From Shewanella morhuae (GTDB lineage: Bacteria; Pseudomonadota; Gammaproteobacteria; Enterobacterales; Shewanellaceae), in the NCBI RefSeq assembly GCF_900156405.1, contig NZ_FTNN01000001.1, positions 210,347-274,346 of the forward strand: a stretch of DNA of 64,000 bases, written 5' to 3'. This document shows positions 17,308-26,275 of this stretch, in pieces. Made by a program: the position numbers and the translations under genes. Under the pieces are notes generated by a model that ran no database searches, was not told where the DNA came from, and saw only the letters and a program-made list of their open reading frames with translations. Within the stretch, counting starts at the first letter, position 1, and each line of letters opens with the position of its first letter.

Positions 17308-19603
17308 TTTTCGCGCGCGGCTCATTTTAGTCTTTTTTATTGTGTTGACCTTAGTGCAGTTTGCTACTGCATTTTCTGTGTTGACGGCGACGCAAAGAGA
17401 CAACTTTTTACAGCAACAGAAAAGCCTCGATATTGGCGCTAACGTATTCCTCGAAGTGTTATCTAATCGCGGTATACAACTAAGCCAGAGTCTCTCTGTG
17501 CTTAGTGCGGATTTTGGTTTTAAACGGGCGATTGCAACGGGTGAGCAAGAGACAATTGAGTCGGTATTATCTAATCATGGCTCGCGTATTGGCGCCGATG
17601 CCGTGGTGTTGTTATCACCTAAAGGGGCATTATTAACCTCGAGTATTCCTGGGCTTGACCAAGAGGATATTCAGTCTTTATTTGATATGACTACTAGCAG
17701 TAATAATGCCTTGGCGATATTAAACTTTGACCATGTAAGTTATCAGTTTGTACTGCAACCGGTTAAAGCCCCTACCTTAATTGCGTGGGTTGGCATGGGC
17801 TTTGTGTTAGATGAAAAAGTTGCCCAGCAAGCTAAAGCGATTACGGGTATTGATGTCAGTTTTGTCAATCAAGATACTGGCCGCACCGAAATAGCTTCCA
17901 CTTTATCTGATGATGAAAAATTGAGTGTATTAACGCAGGCGAGCTTGTTACCTAACTTACTCACCATACCCAGTGAAACGATTCCGGTAGATCATCTGAC
18001 CATGGCTCTCAAGTTGTACGACCGCAATGGTAGTCAGTTAGCGTTATTGCATCAATCGAACCTTAAATGGCAACAAAGTTACCAGCAGTTACGTAATAAC
18101 ATGCTGTTTATTTTTGCCTTAACCTTAGCGTTAGCCATCGCGATAGCCATCTGGTTATCGGGTAGCTTAATGGCACCCGTGCACCAATTGGTGACCTATG
18201 CGCGTAAAATAGGCCAAGGCGTAGTACCTAATAAAATCCAAGGTGCTCCCGCTGAGTTAGAAGTGTTAGCCAGCAGTTTATCGTTAATGCGTGAAGATAT
18301 AGAGGCGCGTGAAAAGGATTTAGTGTATCAATCCCGCCACGATAGCTTAACGGGTTTACTTAATCGTTTTGCCGCGAAGCAGTGTTTGGCTGAGCTTGGG
18401 CAAGGTTTATCCGGTGCTATGGTATTACTGGATATTAAACATTTCCGTCATATTAACGACATTATTGGGTTTGCCAATGCGGATAACTTATTAATCTTAT
18501 TTGCGCGCCGTTTAGAGCAATTAGCACCGACGCCCGATTTACTTGCGCGTTTAGATGGCGATTCGTTTTTACTGCTTTATAACCAAGGAATACGTCCCGA
18601 ACACTTACTTAAATCACTGGATATGCTCGAGGCACCATTTCCTGTTCAAGGTTCGAATATATCTTTGACGGTAAGGGCTGGGTTACTAGTAATCGATGGC
18701 AATGGTACCGATGTTGATGTGTTAGTGCGCCGCGCCGAAATTGCCCTTAATCAAGCCTGTCTCGAAGAGCTGCGGGTGGTGAGCTATCGTCAGGGCGATG
18801 ATGAGAAATACCAGCGCGAACTCACGCTTATTCGTGATTTACCGATAGGCTTGGCACAAAATCAACTCTATCTCGTGTTTCAACCAAAAGTGGATTTGCA
18901 TTTAAATCAATGCACTGGCGCTGAAGCATTAATCCGCTGGCAACACCCAACATTAGGGTTTATTCCTCCCGATGAATTTATCCAACTCGCTGAAAACTCA
19001 GGCAACATTGATATCGTCAGTCAATGGGTGCTCACGCAGGCTATTAAACAATTAGTTATATGGCAACAACAGGGCTTAGTGCTTAAACTGGCCATTAACC
19101 TGTCGGCCCACGACTTAGTTGATACCCGCTTACCGAATCAAATCGCCAGTTTATTAAAGGATAATAATCTGCCGAGCGGGGCGCTATGCATTGAAGTCAC
19201 CGAAGGCGCTGTGATGAAAGATGCACAAACAGTCGTGGGTGTATTGCAGCGTTTTCGTGACATTGGTGTATCAGTTGCCATTGATGACTTTGGTACCGGT
19301 CAATCATCGCTAGCCTATTTGAAAATTTTACCCGTCAACGAAGTGAAAATTGATCGTAGCTTTATTAAAGATATGTTAACCGACAGCCAAGATGTGATGA
19401 TCGTCAATACCAGTATTCAATTGATCCACGGCTTAGGATTTACGGTTGTGGCTGAAGGTGTTGAGGAGGCTGAGGGTGTGGATATTTTACGTCATTTAGG
19501 TTGCGATATGGTTCAAGGCTATGTGTTTTCAAAACCGTTAAAAGTGGCTGATTTTGATCTGTGGTTTGAAGCGTTTAATCATCCAAAAACCACTGAAGCA
19601 TAA
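17297..19603 (+). CDS. Membrane sensor GGDEF/EAL protein, probable c-di-GMP phosphodiesterase
   Basis: A 768-residue membrane sensor. Order: membrane helix (about 6-30), a roughly 230-residue periplasmic sensor, second helix (about 270-292), HAMP, GGDEF (about 335-480) and EAL (about 510-760). The cyclase motif reads DGDSF near residue 419, so it is probably inactive. The EAL half keeps EAL (AEALIRW), NLSAHDL, EVTEGAVM, DDFGTGQSS, VKIDRSF, AEGVEE and VQGYVFSKP, so phosphodiesterase activity is expected. ATG 17297 is used: GAGGG lies 11 bp upstream and it overlaps the cupredoxin gene. An in-frame ATG 7 codons earlier is possible. The periplasmic domain places signal input next to the secreted neighbours. 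Confidence 0.87.
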   Translation: MLNSFRARLILVFFIVLTLVQFATAFSVLTATQRDNFLQQQKSLDIGANVFLEVLSNRGIQLSQSLSVLSADFGFKRAIATGEQETIESVLSNHGSRIGADAVVLLSPKGALLTSSIPGLDQEDIQSLFDMTTSSNNALAILNFDHVSYQFVLQPVKAPTLIAWVGMGFVLDEKVAQQAKAITGIDVSFVNQDTGRTEIASTLSDDEKLSVLTQASLLPNLLTIPSETIPVDHLTMALKLYDRNGSQLALLHQSNLKWQQSYQQLRNNMLFIFALTLALAIAIAIWLSGSLMAPVHQLVTYARKIGQGVVPNKIQGAPAELEVLASSLSLMREDIEAREKDLVYQSRHDSLTGLLNRFAAKQCLAELGQGLSGAMVLLDIKHFRHINDIIGFANADNLLILFARRLEQLAPTPDLLARLDGDSFLLLYNQGIRPEHLLKSLDMLEAPFPVQGSNISLTVRAGLLVIDGNGTDVDVLVRRAEIALNQACLEELRVVSYRQGDDEKYQRELTLIRDLPIGLAQNQLYLVFQPKVDLHLNQCTGAEALIRWQHPTLGFIPPDEFIQLAENSGNIDIVSQWVLTQAIKQLVIWQQQGLVLKLAINLSAHDLVDTRLPNQIASLLKDNNLPSGALCIEVTEGAVMKDAQTVVGVLQRFRDIGVSVAIDDFGTGQSSLAYLKILPVNEVKIDRSFIKDMLTDSQDVMIVNTSIQLIHGLGFTVVAEGVEEAEGVDILRHLGCDMVQGYVFSKPLKVADFDLWFEAFNHPKTTEA

Positions 19604-19610
19604 GTTAGTT

Positions 19611-19634
19611 CGTTCAAATTAACGTTCAAATTAA
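19611..19634. repeat. Perfect 12-bp tandem duplication
   Basis: CGTTCAAATTAA occurs twice back to back, 8 bp after the GGDEF/EAL stop. It lies in the 89-bp spacer before the DUF3034 gene. Confidence 0.9.
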
Positions 19635-19692
19635 CCTTAAAAAAACATTAAACGAAGCTTTGTCTTCGCTCAACATAATCGCGGAGTATCTA

Positions 19693-20559
19693 GTGAACAT
19701 TGCCATCAATTCATTCGTTTTGAATTATGTAAAGGCTTTACCTTGGCTATGTTTGCTACTGGGCTCAACGACTGCTTTAGCCGAAGGTAGCCGTGTAGTG
19801 GCAACGGGCGGCGCGACAACTATTGAGGGCAGTGCAGGCGGAGGCATAGTGCCATGGGCGGTGATCAACGGTTATGGCAGTAGCGGCGAATGGTCGGCAA
19901 CAGCGATGGCAACGGGTGTTTATGTCGATGATTTTACGCTTAAGGTTATTGGCGCATCTTTGAGTTTTGATAATCGATTTGAGCTGAGTGTAGCTCGACA
20001 AACCTTTGATTTAGATACAATGGGCGGCGAGTTAGGCCAAGATATTGTTGGCGTTAAATACAAGGTGGTAGGAGAGCTACTTTATACTGCAATGCCACAA
20101 ATCACCTTAGGCGCACAGTATAAAAAAGTCGATGACTTTACTCTCCCTCAGGCAGTTGGCGCGCGGGATGACAGTGGAATTGATTGGTATGTTGCTGCCA
20201 GTAAAATATTTTTTGATGCGCTGGCGGGGCGCAACTTATTACTCAATGGCACAGTGCGCGCGACTAAGGCGAATCAAACTGGACTATTGGGTTTCGGCAC
20301 TCAAGCCAGTAATGATTACCGGTTTGTGCTCGAAGCGTCTGCAGCGGTGTTGTTAACGGATAATTTGGCGCTGGGTATTGAGTATCGGCAGAAACCCAAT
20401 GAACTCGGCTTTGCCCGTGAGGACGATTGGCAGGATGTGTTTTTAGCGTGGTTTATCAATAAACATCTTTCCGTCGTTACCGCTTATAGCAAATTAGGCA
20501 GTATTGCAGGTTTTGATGATCAGCAAGGCTGGTATGTCTCGATTGAGGGCAGTTTATGA
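19693..20559 (+). CDS. DUF3034-family outer-membrane protein
   Basis: A 288-residue exported protein. GTG 19693 is chosen as start since GGAG lies 6 bp before it; the in-frame TTG at 19660 has no site. The signal peptide ends near TTALAEG. The mature part has a glycine-rich start (GGATTIEGSAGGGIVPWAVI) and alternating strands typical of a small outer-membrane beta-barrel; the sequence matches what I know of the DUF3034 family. Function is unknown. It overlaps the globin gene by ATGA, so the two are tightly coupled, and both sit behind the cupredoxin and c-di-GMP genes. Confidence 0.8.
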   Translation: MNIAINSFVLNYVKALPWLCLLLGSTTALAEGSRVVATGGATTIEGSAGGGIVPWAVINGYGSSGEWSATAMATGVYVDDFTLKVIGASLSFDNRFELSVARQTFDLDTMGGELGQDIVGVKYKVVGELLYTAMPQITLGAQYKKVDDFTLPQAVGARDDSGIDWYVAASKIFFDALAGRNLLLNGTVRATKANQTGLLGFGTQASNDYRFVLEASAAVLLTDNLALGIEYRQKPNELGFAREDDWQDVFLAWFINKHLSVVTAYSKLGSIAGFDDQQGWYVSIEGSL

Positions 20560-21011
20560 GCCGTTTATGGATAACAATGATGGCGTTAACCTTTGTGCTA
20601 CTCAGTAGCGGATGCGCCGACAAATCGGTTCAACCCGCCCCTTTGCAAGCGGATACTACAAGCCTATATCAAGCTTTAGGGAATGATGTGGGCGTCAGTG
20701 CGATCATTGATGGATTATTAAAACGTATCTCAACAGACACGCGTATCGTACATCACTTTGATGCAACCGATATTGCGTTATTTCGTGAGCGATTAATTGA
20801 GCATATTTGTTGGGTTGCCGGTGGTGATTGTGAATATCACGGTGAAAGCATGGAAAAAACACACCAAGGTTTAAATATTACCCAAGCGGATTTTGATGCC
20901 TTAGTTGGGCATTTGATAGCATCGATGAAAGAGCAACACATACCATTAGCGACCCGTAATGCACTACTAAAAAGGCTTGCGCCTATGTATTCAGACATTA
21001 CCTATCATTAG
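20556..21011 (+). CDS. Group 1 truncated hemoglobin, predicted lipoprotein
   Basis: A 151-residue protein with a lipoprotein-like signal (FVLLSSGC, Cys20; the -3 residue is Ser, so the lipobox is not ideal) followed by a group 1 truncated globin fold (SLYQALGNDVGVSAIIDGLLKRI and onwards). The probable proximal heme ligand is His103 in MEKTHQGLNIT. The usual distal Tyr of helix B is replaced in IDGLLKRI. Two cysteines (85, 92) flank the loop WVAGGD and could pair in the periplasm. Export of a globin is unusual compared with cytoplasmic trHbN. It is the last gene of the four-gene set and is followed by a terminator. Confidence 0.85.
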   Translation: MSRLWITMMALTFVLLSSGCADKSVQPAPLQADTTSLYQALGNDVGVSAIIDGLLKRISTDTRIVHHFDATDIALFRERLIEHICWVAGGDCEYHGESMEKTHQGLNITQADFDALVGHLIASMKEQHIPLATRNALLKRLAPMYSDITYH

Positions 21012-21059
21012 GCATGTTGTAACGCACAAAAATCGCCGCTCAAAATAGTGAACTTCATA

Positions 21060-21091
21060 TGCTGCTGTCACGATTGATAGCAGCATTTTTT
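21060..21091 (+). terminator. Intrinsic terminator after globin gene
   Basis: GCTGCTGTCA and TGATAGCAGC form a 10-bp stem with one G-U pair and a 4-nt loop, followed by TTTTTT. It closes the cupredoxin-globin transcription unit. Confidence 0.88.
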
Positions 21092-21098
21092 ATGGGCA

Positions 21099-21572
21099 CT
21101 AGAGCAATAGTGCTGCATCAATAGGATGAAATTGAGATGCGGAATCCCTTAAGGATTTAGCCGTTAGGGCAGGTACGCCATAGACTTGGGTTTCAACGCC
21201 ATATTTTTGATGAATTTTTTGCAGTAATAAATCGAAATCGCCATCACCAGACAGCAAGATCACTGAATCCACTTCACCCGCGCCTTCCATTATATCTATG
21301 GTGATCCCTACATCCCAGTCGCCTTTGGCCGAACCATCGCTGCGCTGAATAAACGGTTTTAGCTTTACCTCAAAACCGATGTGCTTTAACGCGTCTTGAA
21401 ATTTTAATTGACCATCGTCGCCCTTGTGGATGGCATAAGCCACGGCCAATACAATATCGCCCTCATAACCTAAGTGTTGCCACAATTTACGATAGTTAAA
21501 CTGGCGGCCATAGGCTTCACGGCAGGTGTAATAGATGTTCTGCACATCGACAAATAAAGCTATTCTTTTCAA
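21099..21572 (-). CDS. NYN-domain (LabA/DUF88) putative ribonuclease
   Basis: A 157-residue protein that is a single NYN (PIN-like) domain. Acidic metal-site residues are in ALFVDVQNIYYTC (Asp9, Asn12), GDWDVGITIDIME and LLSGDGDFDLLLQKI, as in the LabA/DUF88 group. These proteins are thought to cleave RNA, but the target is unknown. The gene stands alone, convergent with the globin gene, and is at usual family length. Confidence 0.85.
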   Translation of the reverse strand: MKRIALFVDVQNIYYTCREAYGRQFNYRKLWQHLGYEGDIVLAVAYAIHKGDDGQLKFQDALKHIGFEVKLKPFIQRSDGSAKGDWDVGITIDIMEGAGEVDSVILLSGDGDFDLLLQKIHQKYGVETQVYGVPALTAKSLRDSASQFHPIDAALLL

Positions 21573-21742
21573 TACAGTGTCCCACCTTGGTTGAGAAAAT
21601 CACTATAACATACAAACATAATTACAAAGGCTAAGGGAGCATTTATCACTTGGATCCGTTTGCAGATATAAACTAAGCATATGCGCTTGGCATTGTTTAC
21701 TCAAAAATTTGCAGGGTGTTAGGATTTGAAGGTCAAAAATAA

Positions 21743-21770
21743 AAAGCCAAGGCATCAACACCTTGGCTTT
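21743..21770 (-). terminator. Terminator of RND adaptor-pump operon
   Basis: AAAGCCAAGG, an 8-nt loop and CCTTGGCTTT. On the minus strand it follows the pump stop by 16 bp and leads into a T-rich run (complement of AAAAATAAAAA). Confidence 0.85.
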
Positions 21771-21786
21771 ATGACATCATAGCGGT

Positions 21787-24700
21787 TTACACTTTAGGCA
21801 TGAGTTCCTGCTGTTTCGCTGCTTCTTGCGCCGCTAATTCTTGGGCTTTAATTGCCGCTTCTAGTTTAGCTTCAACATAGCCTGGGGAATGGGTCGCTGC
21901 TGAAATTAATCGATACATAGCTGGGATAACGAGTAGGGTTACGAAGGTGGCAAATGCCATACCAAAGAACACCACAGTACCCACTGCAATACGGCTTTCT
22001 GAACCTGCACCGGTTGAAAATATTAACGGTACCGCGCCAATTAATGTCGTAAAGGCGGTCATCAGAATAGGTCGTAATCGGCGTGATGAGGCGTCGATAA
22101 TGGCTTTATCGAGTTCAAAACCGCGGTCACGCAATTGGTTCGCAAACTCGACAATTAAAATACCGTTTTTGGTCACCATGCCAATTAACATGATCATGCC
22201 TATCTGGCTATAGATGTTAATCCCTTGACTGGTAATTAGCAGACCTAAAAAACCACCGAATATGCCCATTGGTACAGTAAACATCACTACTAGTGGGTTG
22301 ATAAAACTCTCAAATTGCGCGGCTAAGACTAAATAAGCCACCAACAAAGCTAAACCAAATACAATAAAGATACTGCTCTGGTTTTCTTTAAAGTCTTTAG
22401 ACTCACCGGTATAACCAATCGAAATGTCTTTAGGTAACAACTCGATAGATTTATTTTCGAGAAACGTTAAGGATTCCCCTAAGGTGTAGCCTTCACTGAT
22501 ATTGGCTTTAAGGGTAATGGATTTTTGTTTATTGGTGTGGCTTAGCCTTTGCGCCGAGGCGATTTCTTCAATATGGGTGACGGTATCAAGGGTGATAAGT
22601 TCGCCTTTGCCTGAGCGCATATAGATCTGGCTCAAGTCGCCGACGTTATTGAAACTGTTTTCATCACCGCGCAAATACACATCATACTCTTCACCGCGAT
22701 CGACATAGGTGGTTTCTGTACGACCGCCCAGCATGACTTCTAAGGTTTGTGATACATCATCAACACTGATCCCAAGCTCTGCTGCGCGCTCCTTATCGAC
22801 AGTCACAATCAATTCAGGTGTGGTCTCGGCGTAGTCTAGGTCAGCGCCTTCCATCATGGGGCTGGCGTTGGCTTCTTCTTTTAATACCTGTGCCCACTTA
22901 AACAGCTCGGCGTAATCAGAGCCGCCGAGTACAAACTGTACCGGTTCACTCGATTGGCCTCTAAAGCCCGGCATCATAGGGCGAACCATCACATCGGGAA
23001 TATCTTTTAAGGCATTACTCACAATGCCGAGGGCTTGCGGAGCCGTAACATCACGATTCTCCCAATCTTCTAACTGCATGATGACAAAGCCGGTTTGATC
23101 GCCTGCACGGCCACCAAACGCGGGGGCTTGTACGCTAAAAGAGCGTAGTACGCCTTGGCCTAATAATGGCATGAGTCTGTCTTCGACAATGTCCATATTG
23201 GCGGTCATACGATTATAACTGGTGCCTTCAGCGCCTTTAACAAAAGCATACAATACGCCGCGATCTTCCTGCGGTGCGAGTTGCGCTGGTACTTGTTGCA
23301 TTAACCAAGCACTACCACCGATACAGGCGAGGATCACTAAAGGGGCGAGTAAACGTAGTTTAATCGCCCGAGTCACCGCGACGCGATAGACTCTTTCCAT
23401 GCGGGCGAAACCACTATCAACCCAGCGGTTAAAACGATTAGGTTTGACGTTGGCCTTGAGTAACTTGCTACTCAACACAGGTGTAAGCGTTAGAGCAACG
23501 AGGGATGAAAACAGCACTGAGACGGCCAACATCACCGAAAACTCGGTAAATAGCAGACCGACCATGCCATCCATAAAAGAAATCGGTAGAAACACCATGA
23601 CCAATACGGCCGTGGTTGCAACAACGGCAAAGCCAACTTCACGGGTACCTTTGTAGGCGGCGAGTAACGGTTCTTCGCCTTTTTCGATATGGTGGAAAAT
23701 GTTCTCAACTACCACAATCGCATCATCGACCACCAGTCCGATAGAGAGGATTAATGCCATTAATGTGAGTAAGTTAATCGAATAACCTAACATGTTAGCA
23801 GCGATAAACGCCGAAATTAATGAGACGGGTACTGTCACCGCAGGGATTAAGGTCGCCCGTGCTTGCCCGATAAAGATATACAGCACCAGTACAACCAAAG
23901 CCCCTGTCACATAGAGCGTGTTATAAACCTCATTAATAGAACGGTCGATGAATACGGTTGAATCAAAGTCGACAATCAGGCTGGTGCCTTCAGGTAAAAA
24001 GTCTTGCACCCGATCGACTTCTTTATGTACTTCTTGGGCGACAAGTAGCGGGTTAGCATCTGATTGGGAAATAATCCCTAAGCTGATATTAACGATACCG
24101 TCACTTTTAAAAGTAGAGTTTTCGTTTTGTGCGCCTACGGCAACATCAGCGACATCTTTTAAATAAATCGGGGTGCCGTCACTTGCCGTGCGAACAACCA
24201 GATAGTCAAAATCCTTTGCTGTGTAATATAAGCGTTTAGTGCGAACCGACATCACCGTGGTGTCGTTACGTACTTGCCCGCCAGGCGTCTCGATATTTTC
24301 TTTACGCAGAGCGTTGGTGATATCAGTGACGGTAACATTGCGCCCAGCCATTTGTTCAGGCCTGAGCTTGACGTACATCACCTTATACAAACCGCCAGAA
24401 ATACTAATAGAACTTACGCCACTGATAAGGCTAAATCTGTCTTCTAATACACGCTGTGCGTAGTCGGTTAACTGCGTGCGATCCATCACGCTGGAGCTTA
24501 AGTTTACATAAACCGAGGGTTCTCCAGAGCCGTTGTCCTTAGAAACAATAGGATCTTTCGCATCCTCAGGTAGTCGGCGCTGGGCACGGGCTACCGCATC
24601 ACGTACGTCACTGACCCCTTCGGTTAAGTTCCAACCGAGGAGAAATTGAACTGTGATACGTGAGCTACCATTACGGGTGGTTGAAGTGATTTCGTCGATA

Positions 24701-24927
24701 CCACTGATCCCTGTCAATTCATCTTCTAGGGTTTTAGTGATCTGGCTTTCCATAATGGCAGCCGATGCACCGGAATAACTGGTGCTGATAGTGACCACAG
24801 GGCTTTCAACATCGGGCATTTCCCGTATCGACAGTTTAGTGAATGATACAATACCAAATACACACAGTAGTAAGCTTAAAACGATAGCAACGACAGGGCG
24901 TTTAACTGAAACATCGGACAGCCACAT
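21787..24927 (-). CDS. RND efflux permease, HAE1 family
   Basis: A 1,046-residue inner-membrane proton-driven efflux pump starting MWLSDVSVKRPVVAIVLSLL. TM4 carries the Asp pair in GLVVDDAIVVVENIFHH, and TM10-11 are recognisable around GMVTKNGILIVEFANQL and STGAGSESRIAVG. The C-terminus has a short charged Ala/Glu/Gln-rich tail. It overlaps the adaptor gene by one base (TAATG), so translation is coupled. No outer-membrane channel and no regulator lie in the operon. It belongs to a different branch from the pump at 13135-16293 (Vibrio VexH/VmeY-like by general resemblance; this is a judgement). Confidence 0.92.
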   Translation of the reverse strand: MWLSDVSVKRPVVAIVLSLLLCVFGIVSFTKLSIREMPDVESPVVTISTSYSGASAAIMESQITKTLEDELTGISGIDEITSTTRNGSSRITVQFLLGWNLTEGVSDVRDAVARAQRRLPEDAKDPIVSKDNGSGEPSVYVNLSSSVMDRTQLTDYAQRVLEDRFSLISGVSSISISGGLYKVMYVKLRPEQMAGRNVTVTDITNALRKENIETPGGQVRNDTTVMSVRTKRLYYTAKDFDYLVVRTASDGTPIYLKDVADVAVGAQNENSTFKSDGIVNISLGIISQSDANPLLVAQEVHKEVDRVQDFLPEGTSLIVDFDSTVFIDRSINEVYNTLYVTGALVVLVLYIFIGQARATLIPAVTVPVSLISAFIAANMLGYSINLLTLMALILSIGLVVDDAIVVVENIFHHIEKGEEPLLAAYKGTREVGFAVVATTAVLVMVFLPISFMDGMVGLLFTEFSVMLAVSVLFSSLVALTLTPVLSSKLLKANVKPNRFNRWVDSGFARMERVYRVAVTRAIKLRLLAPLVILACIGGSAWLMQQVPAQLAPQEDRGVLYAFVKGAEGTSYNRMTANMDIVEDRLMPLLGQGVLRSFSVQAPAFGGRAGDQTGFVIMQLEDWENRDVTAPQALGIVSNALKDIPDVMVRPMMPGFRGQSSEPVQFVLGGSDYAELFKWAQVLKEEANASPMMEGADLDYAETTPELIVTVDKERAAELGISVDDVSQTLEVMLGGRTETTYVDRGEEYDVYLRGDENSFNNVGDLSQIYMRSGKGELITLDTVTHIEEIASAQRLSHTNKQKSITLKANISEGYTLGESLTFLENKSIELLPKDISIGYTGESKDFKENQSSIFIVFGLALLVAYLVLAAQFESFINPLVVMFTVPMGIFGGFLGLLITSQGINIYSQIGMIMLIGMVTKNGILIVEFANQLRDRGFELDKAIIDASSRRLRPILMTAFTTLIGAVPLIFSTGAGSESRIAVGTVVFFGMAFATFVTLLVIPAMYRLISAATHSPGYVEAKLEAAIKAQELAAQEAAKQQELMPKV

Positions 24928-26054
24928 TATTTAGTCTCCGCGGCTTTAGTGCCTGAAAGTTCAGTAGTATTTGAGACTTCAGCGGTATTAGCCGATGCTT
25001 TCTTATCAAGCGCCACTTCATTAATAAGTAAGCCATCGCGCATATTCACAAGACCTTGTACCACCACCTTGTCGCCTACGTTTAAGCCGTGCTCAATCAA
25101 AACTTGGTTATCGATACGTGCGCCGAGTGTCACTTCGGTGCGGTGAGCAATATGGTCGGCAGTCACTACGTATACATAGCGTTTAGTTCCTGAGTATTCA
25201 AGCGCTTGTACTGGCACCATTGGAGCTGAAATAGCAGGGAAAGTAATCGTTGAGGACATCATCATGCCTGGCTTTAAACGACCTTTTTGATTATTGAATT
25301 GCACCCGTACTTTAAGGTTTAAGGTTTCTTCATTGACGCGCGGATCGATTGCAACCACTTTGCCGTTAAAGGTTTCGCCAGGCCAAGCACGGCTGGTCGC
25401 GGATACTTGCATACCAATACTTAACTGCGACAAAAAATGTTCGGGCACGTGTAGGTCAAGGCGCATGCTGGATAAGTCATCTAATGACATTAGCTCAGTC
25501 CCCACACTAACCATTTTGCCTTCGCTGAAATTGATAAGCCCCGTATTGCCTGCAAACGGGGCAGTAAGATAGTGATAATGTAAATCAGCTTGCGTTGAGG
25601 CTAAACGAGCTTGCGCCACATCAACACTGGCTTTTTGGGCATCAATCTCGGTTTGAGTTATGGCATTGCGGCTAATGAGTTTTTGAAATTCTTTGAGTTT
25701 ACGTTTTTCATCATTAAGAAAGGCATTGGCTTCAGCGACTGCAGCTTGGGCTTTCATATCATCGAGTTCGATGAGTATCTGGCCTTTTTTTACTGCTTGG
25801 TTTGAGGTCACAGCGATTTGTTTAATTTTACCTGTGACCTGCGGCGCGATGATCACTGCGCGTTCGGCTGCAAGTTTGGCTATTAATGCAACGGATTGTG
25901 CTAGCGGATATTCAACCACTTCCCCAGTCACTACAGGAACCGTTCGCATCAAGTGGGGAGCGCTTTCTGGTTTAGCCGCTTGCAGGACATCACTGAAACT
26001 TACCGCAGTGGCGATAACTGCAAGCAGGGCAATGGCAATAATGGTTTTTTTCAT
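24927..26054 (-). CDS. RND efflux periplasmic adaptor
   Basis: A 375-residue membrane-fusion protein. It starts MKKTIIAIALLAVIATAVSF, a signal peptide or membrane anchor without a lipobox. The lipoyl halves (ERAVIIAPQVTGKIKQIAVT and LTAPFAGNTGLINFSEGKMV) and the coiled coil between them are clear. ATG 26054 is preferred over an in-frame TTG seven codons earlier because GAGATAA precedes it. The Thr/Ser/Glu-rich C-terminal tail (NTAEVSNTTELSG) is unusual but harmless. It forms a two-gene operon with the pump gene. Confidence 0.9.
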   Translation of the reverse strand: MKKTIIAIALLAVIATAVSFSDVLQAAKPESAPHLMRTVPVVTGEVVEYPLAQSVALIAKLAAERAVIIAPQVTGKIKQIAVTSNQAVKKGQILIELDDMKAQAAVAEANAFLNDEKRKLKEFQKLISRNAITQTEIDAQKASVDVAQARLASTQADLHYHYLTAPFAGNTGLINFSEGKMVSVGTELMSLDDLSSMRLDLHVPEHFLSQLSIGMQVSATSRAWPGETFNGKVVAIDPRVNEETLNLKVRVQFNNQKGRLKPGMMMSSTITFPAISAPMVPVQALEYSGTKRYVYVVTADHIAHRTEVTLGARIDNQVLIEHGLNVGDKVVVQGLVNMRDGLLINEVALDKKASANTAEVSNTTELSGTKAAETK

Positions 26055-26275
26055 TGTAATTATTATCTCGTGCAAAGGCAGTTAAAAAAGACGATCGCTC
26101 TAATGCCGCTATTCTAGTGAATAACGTCTGCGAGTTGGGTAAAAGTTTGTAAATTTTAGCGAACGAAAATGAAAGAAATTGTGTTTTTTGGCATAGATTG
26201 CCATTAGATGCTCATTTTTGTCGCTTTTGGGCTGTGGATTGTTAGTGTCATGATAGGCGATGTTAAGGATGTATT

